Part shown: positions 1 to 11,269 of the stretch, in pieces
Layout of the letters: every line of letters starts with the position of its first letter
Position numbering within the stretch: position 1 is the stretch's first letter
NCBI GenBank assembly: GCA_034509735.1
Contig: JACGWO010000011.1
Span: forward strand, 23,730,979-23,794,978
Length of the DNA stretch: 64,000 nucleotides
Source: Sesamum alatum
Lineage: Eukaryota > Streptophyta > Magnoliopsida > Lamiales > Pedaliaceae
Reading direction: 5' to 3'
Translations under genes and position numbers: made by a program
The notes under the pieces: generated by a model
What the model was told of the DNA's origin: nothing
Database searches by the model: none
The model's input: the letters and a program-made list of their open reading frames with translations, nothing else

Positions 1-3000
1 CTCAACATCACATCAGCTAAGGATACCATTTGATACAACAAGAACAAACTGTGTCAGACTGGAGGAGATTGATGAAATGACAGGTAACAATCTTTGTTTC
101 AATTTCCACATTATGGATAGTGGTTCCTGGATTGTGGATTCTGGTGCTACAAGGCACGTGTGCACAGATTTAAATCTATTTTCGGATTACCACATACCTA
201 CTACAAACAGCAAAGTAACCTTACCTGATGGTTCCAAACAGTCCATAGCCCATATAGGGACCATTAGGTTATATAGTGATATTGTACGAACACATGTGCT
301 TCATATCCCCACCTTCTCTGTAAACCTATTATCTGTTAGCCAACTATGCCACGACCTACCAGTCTCCTTTATGTTTCTAAACTCCAATTGTGTTGTGCAG
401 GACCTCAAGACTAAAAGGTACTTGGCAATAGGAAGGCTAATTGGGTAGCTATACCTCCTTGACAATAATTCTTTCACTTGCTCCAAATCCTCACATTGTA
501 TTTTCACTTTAGATGTAAATCTCAACTCTGTATTGCCTCATGCTGAGGATAGTGATACAACCTTATGGCATAAACGCCTTGGACATGCATCTGTAGAAGC
601 TATACAACATATATCTTCAATAAAAATTGATCTTTCTGCTATGCCTTGCCCTTGTGATGTGTGTGATCTGTCCAAGCAACACAGGCTCCCTTTTTCTTCT
701 AGTGACACGCAAGTACTATCTATCTTTGATCTTATTCATATTGATATCTGGGGGCCTTACAAATAGGCTACGCCCTCAGGGTGCTCTTACTTCCAAACCA
801 TAGTGGATCACCACAGTAGATCCACATGGACCTTCTTCATGCAATACAAATCCCAAACCACAGATTTCTTACAAACTTTCATTGCCATGGTTCACACCCA
901 ATTTGACAAAAAAATCAAAGCCATTCGCACTGATAATGGCTCAGAGTTTCTCAGTGCTAAATGCCAATCCCTTCTCAGTACTTATGGGATTATCCACCAA
1001 AAGACCTGCACCTATTCCCACAACAAAATGGCATTGTGGAACACAAACATAAACACCTACTTGCTATGACTAGATCCTTCCTTTTTCAGGCATCTCTCCC
1101 TGACAAATTCTAGGGGGATTGTGTCCTAGCAGCTACCTACACCATTAACCGCCTTCTCTCTCGATTTCTTGACTGGACTACACCATATCACCTCCTATAC
1201 AACAAAGCTCCTTCTTATGACAACCTACGAGTCCTAGGGTGCCTTTGCTATGCCTCCAACACCTCACCACATAAAACTAAGCTTGACCAAAGGTCCTTCC
1301 GTTGCATCTTTTTTGGTTATCCTACAGGATAGAAAGGTTACAAGCTATTTAACCTGGATACTCACTCCTACCTCATTTCTAGAGATGTAGTCTTCTATGA
1401 ACATATATTTCCCTTTTCCTCTTCTGCTCCTGACCCTCCTAGTTGTCCTCTGCCTATACCTCAGGCCTTTGAGGATCCTGCACCACCACCACCTCCCTTA
1501 CCTACTCCTCCAAACACCTCTGACAGGGATGTACCTTCTCCCTCTGCCATACCTGATCCCCATACCTCAACATCACCACCTATCTTTGCCCCTGTAAGGA
1601 GGTCTACTCGCCCTCCAACCAAACCTTCATGGCTGAAAGATTTTGTGTGTACCACAACCTCACCATATACCACTCCTACCTTGTCTGAACTAAACCCTCC
1701 ATACAAATGTTTTGTAGCATCCTTGTCCAATTTGCAGGAACCACGAACGTATAAGCAGGTTGTTGAGCAAGCTGAGTGGGTGGAGGCTATGCACTTGGAG
1801 TTGGTGGCCCTGGAGAAGAATCACACTTGGGATGTTGTTCCCTTGCCTAAAGGTAAGCGTGACATAGGCTATCGATGGATCTATAAATTGATGCTCAAGG
1901 ATAATGGTGAGGTGGAACGGTGCAAGGCCAAGCTTGTGGCCAAGGGGTTTAGTCAAGTGGCTGGAGTCGATTATGTTGATGTCTTCTCCCCTATTGCCAA
2001 GGCGGTTACTGTTCGTGTCTTTCTTGCTATTACCTCAGCTTTTTCCTGGCCACTGCAACAACTTGACATAAACAATGCCTTTCTTCACTGTTATTTGGAG
2101 GAGGAGATCTTTATGCAGCCTCCTGAGGGTTATCCTGTTGCTCTAGGCCATGTCTGCAAGCTGTGGAGATCCCTCTATGGTTTGAAGCAGGCCTCTCGCC
2201 AGTGGAATATGGAGTTCACATCCAAGTTGTTGGCTTTAGTTTCAGGCATTCTGCTCATGACCACTGCCTGTTTGTCAAAGGGTCTGGGGATTGCTTTGTG
2301 GCTCTCCTCATCTACGTTGATGATGTCCTGCTGACCAGTCCCTCATCCAAGCTTCTTACGGAGGTCAAGTGCTATCTCGATGACCTATTCACGATCAAGG
2401 ACCTGGGTGCTGCACGGTTCTTTCTTGGGCTCCAGATTGCATGATCAGATACTTGGTTACATCTGCACCAGGACAAATACATCCACAATACTATTTCTGA
2501 TGCTGGATTGTTGGGGGCTAAGTCCACCATTACCCCTTTGCCTCATGGTCTCAAACTCTCCAAGGATGGTGGGGCAGCCTTGTGCGATCCCGAACCTTAC
2601 AGACGCTTAGTGGGGCGTCTCCTATATCTGGGATTCACTCGCCCAGATATCTCTCACAGTGTGCAACAGTTATCTCAGTTTCTACAGCATCCTTGTGATG
2701 CCCACTGGCGTGCAGCTCTCCACGTCGTTCGCTATTTGAAGGGTTCTCCTGCCTCTGGGCTCTTCATTCCCTCTTCGAACTCCTTTCATCTTCGGGCATT
2801 TTGTGACGTGGATTGGGCTTCCTGAGTGACTCTCGTAGGTCCTTGACAGGTTTTTGCGTCTTCCTTGGCGATGCTTTGGTGTCTTGGAAGACCAAGAAAC
2901 AGGCCACGGTATCCAGATCTTCTGTTGAGGCGGAGTATCGCAGTATAGGGGCTACTGTGTGTGAGTTACAATGGCTCTCCTATCTTCTGTCTGACTTTGG

Positions 3001-3275
3001 CCTTCCAGTCCATCCCCCAATTCTCATGTTTTATGATAATAGCCCTCCATATCATGGCCAACCCTGTTTTTCACGAGCGCACGAAGCACCTGGAGATTGA
3101 TTGCCATGTTGTTCGCAACCAGTATAAGCAAGGCTTCGTCATTCCCTCCTTTGTTCGCAGCAAGGACCAGTTGGCTGATATGTTCACGGAGGTGCTTCTT
3201 GGCTCTGCTTTCCTTGGTTTCGTTGCGCAAGTTGGCCTTGTTCTCTTTGGCTCCAAGTCCACCTTGTGGGGGGAG
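1..3275 (+). mobile_element. Ty1/copia retrotransposon, decayed pol region (5' end outside window)
   Basis: Broken polyprotein pieces lie in the copia order. The protease region has WIVDSGATRHVC (about 136-171). The gag-pre-integrase zinc region has LWHKRLGHAS (about 563-592) and continues to an integrase-like IHIDIWGPYK before an in-frame stop at 764. The integrase core has AIRTDNGSEF (about 920-949). The reverse transcriptase runs from about 1750, with GYRWIYKLM, LDINNAFLH and, after a frameshift, YVDDVLLTS (about 2310). RNase H follows with ATVSRSSVEAEYRSIG (about 2905-2950). Frame changes near 2300, 2450 and 2820, plus stops at 764 and about 1111, show that it cannot make one polyprotein. 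A purine tract (about 3264-3275) precedes the 3' LTR. The 5' LTR and gag are not in the window. Protease-integrase-RT-RNase H order is diagnostic of Ty1/copia. Confidence 0.93.
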
Positions 3276-3707
3276 TGTTGTGACTGGCTGCGTCTCCATA
3301 GCCATCCCTGCAGAAGAAGCTGAAGCTGAGCTTGAAGAGGTTGAAGATGATAGGCTTTTTGATGATGCAGGATGAAGACGCACTTCACTTGTAAAAACGT
3401 ACTTCCTTGTAAAAACGTGTTCCTATCCTTTGCACTTGTAAAGTCAGCACACTTATGTGGTTACAGCGTGTTTAGCTGACTGTTTTATTCCCCATGTAAT
3501 TGGTCCATGTCATGTCCACGTGTCTTAGACGGTTAGTTTGTTGAAGATGGTTTTGTTTGTTTCCTAGCATTTACTTGCCCTATTTAAGGGCCTAGGGTTT
3601 GTTCCAACAGAATTAATTTTTCATCTTCATTAATGGAAACCTTCAGCTCGTATTCCTCCATGGATTTCAGCTTTTGCTTTCTTGCTCATCAAAGTTTTCA
3701 GTTAACA
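3276..3707 (+). repeat. 3' LTR of the copia element
   Basis: The sequence begins TGTTGTGACTGG directly after a G-rich polypurine tract and can be closed at ...GTTAACA, giving TGTT/AACA inverted ends of about 432 bp. A TATA-like TATTTAAG sits at 3581-3588. The 3' boundary is inferred from the terminal dinucleotide only, because the matching 5' LTR and target duplication lie outside the window. Confidence 0.65.
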
Positions 3708-3802
3708 AACTTGATCGATTAAGAAACGTGTTTGCGGTTTATTGTAACGAAAACTTGCCTTCATTTTGTTCAGAAGTTTTCTGTCAAGTTAAAATTTTGC
3801 AG

Positions 3803-3909
3803 GGAAAGTTGGAGCAGTGGAGAAGAAGGTGACCGAAACGCCCACTAGCAGCAGAAGAAGGCTCAAACAGCTTGCCCTGTATAGATTGGCTGCTTTAGCT
3901 TATTCCTGA
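3803..3909 (+). CDS. Terminal coding exon of an unidentified host gene, upstream part outside window
   Basis: A T-rich stretch ending ...AAAATTTTGCAG (to 3802) is a good 3' splice site. From 3805 the only open frame gives about 35 residues starting KVGAVEKKVTETP, with a basic SSRRRLKQLALYRLAALAYS end and TGA at 3907-3909. The exon is phase 2: two bases, GG, complete a codon begun upstream. The downstream sequence is AT-rich and 3'UTR-like. The copia element lies in the presumed intron just upstream, so the rest of the gene should be beyond position 1. I do not recognise the protein. The basic, Leu/Ala-rich tail suggests a short helix. This is an inference from one splice site and one open frame; it could be chance. 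Confidence 0.45.
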
Positions 3910-4597
3910 TTTAGCTTCATTTTATTAACTTGACATAGTGTCGACTCTTGTGCTTTTGAAACAACGGCTCATTCGGCCTTCGTTTCTTTTTACTATGTCT
4001 GTGTGTCTTTGATGTGTTCCAAATAATTGAGATTCTTATAAGATATTGAACTTGCAATTTGGAATGGTTTCCTTTTTGCCACTTTGAGACGTTCCTCGTT
4101 ATTTTTTCTTGCCTTGAATAGTTTAGTATATTATAGAGGGTAGATTTTTCTCAAGCAATTAAATACTTGCATGTAGGAACACGAATCTATATGCAAAAAT
4201 GCTGGACATGCATGTTACTTTCAGAACATACTACTATTTTATATTTGTTTTCCGTTCATATTTTGTTGGAGGGGAGAGAAAGATGCATGTATATATCAGA
4301 ACAATCGTTGACATGAACCTATTATTTCATCAATAAAAGTATCTTGGATGCGTATTCTAGCTTTAGAAACAATAAACAAACATAGCTCACTTATTCTGGC
4401 TACTGCCCGATACATAATAATTTTGTCGATGCTTAAATACGTATGGTAAGATGCATATCATCGAGCTGCCTCCTCTAGAAACACGATCAAGTCGAGTTTA
4501 TTATTTCATGACCTACTAAGGTATTTTATTTGACGAATGAACCAAAAATAAAGGGCTGATAACTCTCGAGCTGTGTAAGTTCTTTCTTCGTGGTGGT
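3910..4597. other. Intergenic / probable 3'UTR, no gene seen
   Basis: AT-rich sequence between the orphan last exon (+) and the end of the proline-rich gene (-). The two genes converge here, so it probably contains both 3'UTRs and polyadenylation signals. No coding potential is visible on either strand. Confidence 0.5.
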
Positions 4598-5836
4598 TTA
4601 TCCCTTGTAGTGGCCGCCATCTTTCTTTCTAGCAAGAGAGATGTGGATGCCGGGGTCATTGTGTTGAAAAGTAGCATTGTAGAGAATGCAATTGTTTAAT
4701 CCCTGAACGTTGCTATTTAAGAATGCTGTCAATGGATACTGCATTTGGACAGCCCTGTTATTTTTGCCATTGTTGCTAGATTTTCCTGCTTCGCCACTCT
4801 CATTGCTTGATTGATCGCTGTTAGAACCCGGGGACTTGGTATCTTTGTTCTTCTGCAGGCTGTGAAGCTTGTCTACAGAGTAAATTTTCTTGTTGGAGGA
4901 ACTTAATTCCATTACAGCTCCTTTGTTTTCCCCTGCAAGTGTGATAAACCTCGTCCCCGACTTCTCAAAATTGGAAAGTTTCTTGTTTTCTGTTGGTTCT
5001 CTCTTTTCATTGGAAGCAATACCATCAATGTGATGAGCTCTGGACATTTTCATTGGCTTATCAATGGTTTGCTGCACCAGAACAGTTTTTTGCTCAATCG
5101 TCGGCCCATGCTTGTCGTCTGTCTTTGCTTGAGCAGGTCGTAGTGTTGAAGGGGATAGAGGATGAGTTAGAGGCTTAGGTTTAGGAGATTGTTCTGAGGT
5201 CCTTTCCAAAGGTTTGACTACTTTTGGAGATGATACTGGTGCAGCAGCCGTGCCGTTGACTGTTTCACTGGAGGTTGCAGCTGCAATAGGTTTTGGGGCA
5301 GGAGAAGTTGGCACTGAGGAGGATGGAGACTGTGCTTTCGTTTTAGGAGACGCAGGTACATTAGAAGATAATGCTGGAGCACTTGTTGAAGTTGACGGCA
5401 GGGACTTGGTTGCAGGAGGGGGCGCTGGAGTCTTTGCAGGGGATGGTGGAGCAGAGGCAGCAGGGGGTGGTGCTGTGGCTGGAGCCCTTGGTGGAGATGG
5501 TTGAGGAACAGGTGTGGCAACTGGAGATGACCTTGGTGGAGTTATGGCTGATGCCGGTGGTGCAACTGGAGAGCTTCTGGGAGCTGCAGGAGGAGATGGT
5601 GGTGGTGCAGCGGGAGGAGGGGATGAAGCTGTTGGCGGTGGAGGGACTGGCTCTTGAGTTTGAGTTGGTGGCATTGGGGGCCTAATTGGAGGTCGAGCTA
5701 CAGGTTGAGGTGGTTGTGTTGGAGGTGGTGGACGAGTAGGGGCTGGTTGTGGAGCAGGAGCAGTAGCTAGTGAAGATGGACGTCTAGCTAGACCAGACAA
5801 TCGAAACCATGCTGGACGAGGCTGTTGGCTTGCCAT
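4598..5836 (-). CDS. Uncharacterised proline-rich protein (412 aa, single exon)
   Basis: One uninterrupted ORF from ATG at 5836 to TAA at 4598. Residues 1-30 (MASQQPRPAWFRLSG...) are basic and polar with no signal peptide. Residues 25-150 are very rich in Pro/Ala/Ser with PPPP and PSPP runs. Residues 150-240 are Ser/Pro/Lys-rich. Residues 240-360 are charged and low in hydrophobics. The last ~45 residues (NSNVQGLNNCILYNATFQHN...) are of ordinary composition and look like a conserved tail. Plant databases often name such proteins 'vegetative cell wall protein gp1-like' from the Pro-rich part alone. The lack of a signal peptide argues against a wall protein, and an intracellular intrinsically disordered protein is more likely. 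The long G/A-rich complement produces several spurious plus-strand frames. No TM segment or catalytic motif is visible, and the function is unknown. Confidence 0.8.
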   Translation of the reverse strand: MASQQPRPAWFRLSGLARRPSSLATAPAPQPAPTRPPPPTQPPQPVARPPIRPPMPPTQTQEPVPPPPTASSPPPAAPPPSPPAAPRSSPVAPPASAITPPRSSPVATPVPQPSPPRAPATAPPPAASAPPSPAKTPAPPPATKSLPSTSTSAPALSSNVPASPKTKAQSPSSSVPTSPAPKPIAAATSSETVNGTAAAPVSSPKVVKPLERTSEQSPKPKPLTHPLSPSTLRPAQAKTDDKHGPTIEQKTVLVQQTIDKPMKMSRAHHIDGIASNEKREPTENKKLSNFEKSGTRFITLAGENKGAVMELSSSNKKIYSVDKLHSLQKNKDTKSPGSNSDQSSNESGEAGKSSNNGKNNRAVQMQYPLTAFLNSNVQGLNNCILYNATFQHNDPGIHISLARKKDGGHYKG

Positions 5837-7259
5837 TTCAACTTATCTATTATAGCTTGTGTATAGAATAGAAGAAGTTGGGTAAAATGGCAAGGATTAA
5901 GCATGTCATTTATAATGGTATAAACACGAGAGAACGAGCATGAAACACGGGCATGTAGAGAGGGAAGACAGCAACAAAGATGGTAAGTAAAGTATCAGAT
6001 TCACTGGGGAAACATTACAGCTCGGACAAGTTGCCATACTTAAGGTGCGGGTCACCTCTCCCAGGGGAAAAAAAGAGCTAAAGTGCAGCAGGCATTCCAT
6101 CGGCCCCATGGAAGAGGCCATTAAGTGGTATCTTGTCTCGTACTTCACACAATGCCCGTTCCAGCGTTGCATGACAATCCAGCCGCTCAAAATTACTCAT
6201 TTTTTATGTGCCAACTGTTTTCAGATTCCCTCACTTGAAACTCTTGGCTCTTGTTTTTGCAGCATGGTTCAATGTTCACAGTTTGGAACTGAACGGCACA
6301 TTCTATTCCACTGCCGACGAATAATCTCCTCTTCTCTGCCTCTTTTCATGTGTAGATCACCAAAAAAGTGGTTCAAACTATTCACAATATGCGTAACAAA
6401 GACAACTTGAATGCGAAATCCTTTAGTCTTTTTCTTTCCCAGATTGAGATTTCGAACGAGCTCTGTCGTTCCACTGCTGACTTTTGCCTGTTGAAGTGGA
6501 TTCCATATGTTATTCCTGCTCTACATTTTTCTGCTTCTGATAGCGTCGACGAGGTTCCAGATTTTTACCACGATTGCTGCTGCTTTTCAATTTTCATCCG
6601 TCCAAAGTTGGCCACTAAAAACAGCATGTAAAGTCATACTTAGTTTTCAAGGATTGTTACCTCCAGACCACTTGCTAATATAGCAAGTACAATACAGTTA
6701 TTGTGTCGTTAGTTTACAATTCATTCACATGACAAGTAGCCAAACTTGGTTCGATTAAGAATTTTTCATGTTCAGTGCACAAATAAGTCATGAAATTCAC
6801 CAGTAAATTTTGTTTCACAGTGTCTCCCTCTTTCATTCATTTTACAGCGTTCAAGCTCAGGGGAAGATGACTGATAAAGCTGGACAGAATTTATTCTTGA
6901 TTGATTAAAATGCCTTCTCCTCCTTCCAAATTTTTCAACACAAAAGTTTCTCTGTGTAGAATCAAACCAATCTCTGGGTGACCCCTTTCCCCGACAAGAT
7001 AAAATTAAAAACAATTACTTACCAGTTACATCAGCAGGAACTCAACCTTAAAGCACCACTGAAAAAGTCTAATTCTGCATAGTTGTGTGGTTCTTTTTTC
7101 AGTGGCTGAATAACACAAGCACAAGACATTTCGTACGCACAAATACCATTTCACTTTTTCCTATTAATCAAAGTTATATCTGCATAAATTGAATTGATGA
7201 AATTAAATAATCTGATACAAACATATCATAAGAAGTTGATCTCGGGAGTTCACAAAACT
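5837..7259. other. Intergenic: upstream of the proline-rich gene and 3' flank of the DUF4079 gene
   Basis: No supported coding region. Both neighbours are on the minus strand, so the right part should hold the DUF4079 3'UTR and the left part the promoter and 5'UTR of the proline-rich gene. The short frames here have no recognisable domain. Confidence 0.5.
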
Positions 7260-8619
7260 TCAAGGCCATTTGGTGAACTCAAATACTTTCAAGACGATCT
7301 CAATCCCAGTAGGTATCTGCCAAATGAAGAGAATTACGTTGATCGCATTCAACGCAATGTGAAGATTTCTGGCAGTTTCACTTCCCTTCTGCATTGGAGG
7401 TACTAATGCAGCGGCTGCTGCCCACAGAATCGTAATGGCTGTCTCAAATGTAATAAAACAATATTAGGTGTCGGTATACAATGTAGCTGTGTTGTATACG
7501 AATAGAACGAGAAGATAAAATTGATGTTGAGTGGTTACCTTATGTAATAAAACAATATTAGGTGTCGGTATACAATGCAGCTGTGTTGTATACGAATAGA
7601 ACGAGAAGATAAAATTGATGTTGAGTGGTTACCTGCCCCAGCAAACAAATGAGGTCCAGGAAATAGCTTTCCGGTCCTGAGCCATGTGTTGAGTCCTCCA
7701 AACACGCTTTCAAACACCCCAAATCCCAGCAATATAGAGCCAGCGTTGAAGTGTTTATCTCTGTATGACCCTTTGATTAACTCCTTCCTTTCCTGATGAG
7801 TTAAAATTGATAATGTCAAGAACAGAGCAAGTTTGAAACTGACCCCAACAACAGTCTTTACAATTTTAATTAACAGGTGGTTGATCTTCAGCATTCATTA
7901 ATCAATCCTAATACAGATCTCACAACTCTTTAAACTACCATCATACTACAAAACAGAAGTTAGAGGTGTTTGATGTGTGACCTCAGTGAGCTGCTGAATC
8001 TTGGCCTCAAGAGGCGAGGGCTTGGGGGGCTCGGCGGGTAGGGTGCCGTCAGGGGTGACAGCGACAGGCTTGACTTGCTTCTTTAGCTCATTAATCTCAT
8101 CCTGGATAGTGCGAACCCTCCTCCACTGCCACCCAAGATATCCAGCATACAACGTGTACAAAAATAGGCCACTCATCACAAGAGGATGAACCAACGCAAA
8201 TGATCTCCCTTCAAGAATCCCGAATTGCCCACCAGCAGCAACCGCATCCTATTCAACTTCCACAAACACAACTTGAGATAACAACAAGAATTACTACTAT
8301 CATCTTTCGTTTTTTTTTTTTTTTTTTTTTTTTCCGTTTTGGAGAAATGGGCTAAAATGTTTATGTGCTATACAATGAAGAACATACATACCTCGGGGTG
8401 TAGAAAGAAAGGCAATGTGAGTGCTGTGAGAGGGAGAGGAGCTGATTTCAGGTGGAGAATTGTTTGATTAAGGAGGTTTTGAGGATCATGTGAATGTTTG
8501 GAAGAATGGCTTTGGGATTTTGAAGTCTTGAGGGAAATGGAGAATAATTTTGAATGGATTCGTGGTTGCTGCTTCCTTGGAAGATTGAGGAGTTTTGGGA
8601 GGCTGAGCGTGGCTGCCAT
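7260..8619 (-). CDS. Chloroplast membrane protein with DUF4079 domain, four exons
   Basis: Four exons, read on the minus strand, join with consistent phases: 8619-8392, 8248-7982, 7792-7633 and 7438-7260. They give 277 aa ending in TGA at 7260-7262. The introns have GT-AG ends (exon 1 ends GAG|GTATGT, exon 3 ends GCAG|GTAACC). The start at 8619 (MAATLSLPKLLN) is preferred to the in-frame ATG at 8661, because it opens a Ser/Leu/Lys-rich, acid-poor leader typical of a plastid transit peptide. After the leader come hydrophobic segments: near LPLTALTLPFFL, LVHPLVMSGLFLYTLYAGYL, GSILLGFGVFESVFGG, and two at the C-terminus (ITILWAAAALVP, AINVILFIWQIPTGIEIV). A charged coiled-coil-like stretch (VRTIQDEINELKKQVK) follows the second. 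I recognise the pattern as DUF4079, a cyanobacterial/plastid membrane family of unknown role. The gene looks intact. Intron 3 carries a tandem duplication (separate entry). Confidence 0.85.
7447..7634 (-). repeat. 94-bp tandem duplication spanning a splice donor in the DUF4079 gene
   Basis: Two head-to-tail copies with period 94 (about 7447-7540 and 7541-7634) differ at one obvious base (ATGTAGC versus ATGCAGC). On the gene strand each copy starts with AGGTAACCACTC, the exon 3/intron 3 donor. The donor is therefore present twice, at 7632-7631 and 94 bp further into the intron. Near identity points to a recent event. Confidence 0.9.
8311..8334. repeat. Poly(T) tract in intron 1 of the DUF4079 gene
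   Basis: An uninterrupted run of more than 20 T on the plus strand (poly(A) on the gene strand) inside the intron between 8391 and 8249. Length is likely to vary or be mis-assembled. Confidence 0.85.
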
Positions 8620-9360
8620 ACTTTTTTGGAAGGGAACCAACGCACACACGTGCAGACGCACACACAGAAATGGAAGGCGGCAGGCAGCAGAGATTTTCTA
8701 AGGAAGTAAGCACTCACAGGAATGGGACGGGAAAGAGAGAGAGAGGGACACAAACAGACGCACACAACTGGAGTAGTGTGGTGGAGAAAGATAAGGAAAA
8801 TGAGGACAAGTTTTGGCCTTGGAGACACTTCACAGTTTACAGTGCCTTTTGTGATTGTAAATCTTCTTTCTAAATTAAATTTGGTGATTTAGTAAAATTG
8901 AGATTCTAGGAAAATAGTTAAATTATTTGGCAACAAGGCAAAGATCATTGACCTGAAGCAGATTGATGCCTTAAGATTAAAAAACCTTCTGCTGAAGAAA
9001 AAGGAAAGGAGGAAAACGGGGCACGTAATATATAGATAATATGGTGGCAAGGATGAGATGATGATGATGGTCCGGATGGAGCAGAGCAGCTTTGGGTTCT
9101 TGTTCTTGTGTGATTGTGTGTACATACATTGCAAGAGGCCCAAGTAATGGTGGAGCGACGAGGAGGACATCAAAAGTCCAATACTCTCAGCTCAACTCAA
9201 GCCCCTTTTTCCTTCCCTACTACATCTCAAAATCATAAGGGCCTTAAAACAACTTCAAGATTTTCAATAAAACATCAAATTTGGAAAAAAAAAATGCATG
9301 CAAATCCCATGTGATAGAGGAAATGTGTAAAATATTTTCATGTTGAAAAAAAATTCTAAT
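8620..9360. other. Upstream region of the DUF4079 gene, no gene seen
   Basis: Probable 5'UTR and promoter of the minus-strand DUF4079 gene, with purine-rich runs (8729-8750). Short frames on both strands have no recognisable domain and biased composition. Confidence 0.5.
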
Positions 9361-9802
9361 TACCTCCCTATTTTGTTAAAAATAAAGTTATTTATCCTGG
9401 TGGTTTATTACTTGCGCATTTTAATTAATTTTTAAGAATAAAATATTATTTTATATTTAAATATATGATAATATTATATTATGTAATATATAATATTTAT
9501 AATAATATCTATTTTTATTTTTTAAAAAAAAATTCCCCTCTGCCCCCTTTCTCCGCTGCCCCATCGCCACCCGACACACACACCCTTGCGCTGTCACTCC
9601 CAAATCCTTTTTCTTTAGCCGTCGTCATCCCCTTCTCACGTTGCCACCCTAGCCTCCCCCTATGTCTCAATCCTCCTCCCCCTTTCCCCTCCACCAAAAA
9701 TACAAGGGCTTAATTTGCTTTTTTTATTATTATTATTTTTTAATATATAGGAGTAATTTACTCATTTTCAATATCACAGGATAATTTGTATTTAACTCAA
9801 TA
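9361..9802. mobile_element. Degenerate MITE-like element with C-rich cargo
   Basis: The right end (AGGAGTAATTTACTCATTTT then CAATATCACAGG, about 9748-9782) matches the right end of the outer element at 63463-63495. The left side has the related TTACCTCCCTATTTTG wording. Between them lies a C-rich block (9535-9710), reminiscent of the GC-rich block in the 62.7-63.1 kb element. Boundaries are approximate. Confidence 0.4.
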
Positions 9803-10310
9803 AAATTTAAAAAAAAATTCGGTATTATCCATGTAAATTTGTACTTACATGAACTGTGAATTGTTGGACTAATACATAATGATGATATCACATAATAATT
9901 TAACAATTAGAACCTTGTCTAAATACAAACTTACATGTACGGTATCATTAAATCTAAATTTAAAGCAATCTGAATACATAGAAGATCTTGGATCAACCAA
10001 ATTATAAGGTTGAGTGGTTGGAAATTTATCCAACAATGCCTCGTATCAATGCTTATATCGAGGTCGCAACAAAACCAAAAAAATTGTATGATTCAGGTTT
10101 CAAAAAATTTCCACGCAACAGGAGGTCATAGGTATGAGCTGCCTCTCCCCCAAATATTATTTTATCTTCAATCACTTTTTTTTTTTTTTTGGTATACTTA
10201 CAAATAATATAATATATCGTTTTTTATTAAAAAAAAAAAGAAAAGAATTAATTAAATAGTTGTGGGTGCTGAATTTTTGTAAAAGCAATTGAAATGGTCA
10301 CCAATCAAAC

Positions 10311-10684
10311 GGGCAAAATGTTTTTTTGGTCTCGTAAGATTATGACATTATTTGTTTTGGTACTACAACTTAGGTAGGTAGCTGTTTTAGTCCCATCAAA
10401 CACGTTTTTCAGTTTTTTGGTCCCAACACATGACATTTTGGGACAAAAAAAATTGAAAAACGTGTTTTATGAGACTAAAACAATCACTTACATTTGGAAC
10501 CAAAAAGTTTAAAAACGTGTTTTATAGTATTAAAACAACTAACTACCTAAGTTGCACATGATTTTTGGGGACCAAAAAAACTAAAAAACGTATTTTATGG
10601 GACTAAAACAACCACCTACCTAAATTGTGGTACCAAAACAAATAATGTCTTAATTTTACGAGACCAAAAAAGTATTTTACCCCC
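10311..10684. mobile_element. Fold-back MITE with long terminal inverted repeats
   Basis: The left arm starts GGGCAAAATG and continues TTTTTTTGGTCTCGTAA. Its reverse complement forms the right arm (...ACGAGACCAAAAAAGTATTTTACCCCC). Homology covers at least 85 bp per arm, and related GGGACTAAAAC/AAAAACGTG units fill the centre. The flanks AATCAAAC (10303-10310) and AATTAAAC (10685-10692) resemble an 8-bp target duplication with one mismatch, which would fit hAT. A 9-bp reading would fit Mutator. Non-coding. Confidence 0.8.
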
Positions 10685-10795
10685 AATTAAACTTACATGG
10701 TAAAGTGAGTTATTGAAATTCCGATTGGTCGAGGATACATTAATTAGCTGCTGAATCCCACTTGACATTTTGATTTTGGTGTAGAATATAAATTA

Positions 10796-11236
10796 GGGTG
10801 AATTATAATAAACTTCCAAAAGATTTGGCATAATTACAAATACTCTCTTATTTTTTAAAAAGTTACAAATACTTCTAAGTTTGTAATTTTTAACCAAAGA
10901 CCTTGAATTGTCTATTTTGCCTTTATTTTTTTTAAAATTGCAAAAAGATCAGCCAAAGCAAAGTTACGTTATTGCCCTCTATGTAAAAACTCTATCTAAT
11001 AATTACAATACTTGCATTAAGGTCTGTAGGGGTATTTTGGTCCAAAAAATTGAAAATTTTAAAAATTAAATAAAAAAAATTCACTTTACATTAGTGCATT
11101 TTGGCCAGTTCAACCATAAAAATAGATGAAAATATGTTAGTTTTAGATGGTTACAACTCTCAGGGCGGTATTTGTAATTTTTAAAAAAATAAGGGGGCAT
11201 CCGTAATTATATCAAATATTAGTGGATATCTCACCC
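10796..11236. mobile_element. MITE-like inverted-repeat element, TA-flanked
   Basis: The ends read TA|GGGTGAATTATAATAAAC and ...GATATCTCACCC|TA. Inside, each arm carries the 'ATTTGGCATAATTACAAATAC' style wording that recurs, as a reverse complement, near 11170-11220 (GTATTTGTAATTTTTAAAAAAATA). The same family wording is seen at 50036-50465. Non-coding. Confidence 0.7.
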
Positions 11237-11269
11237 TATAAATTATATACCTTTTGTGATATATATTTG

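Noticed and set aside
5214..5504. Long open frame on the plus strand, Gly/Ala/Glu-rich
   Set aside because: It is the complement of the Pro/Ala/Ser-rich minus-strand gene; composition alone keeps it open.
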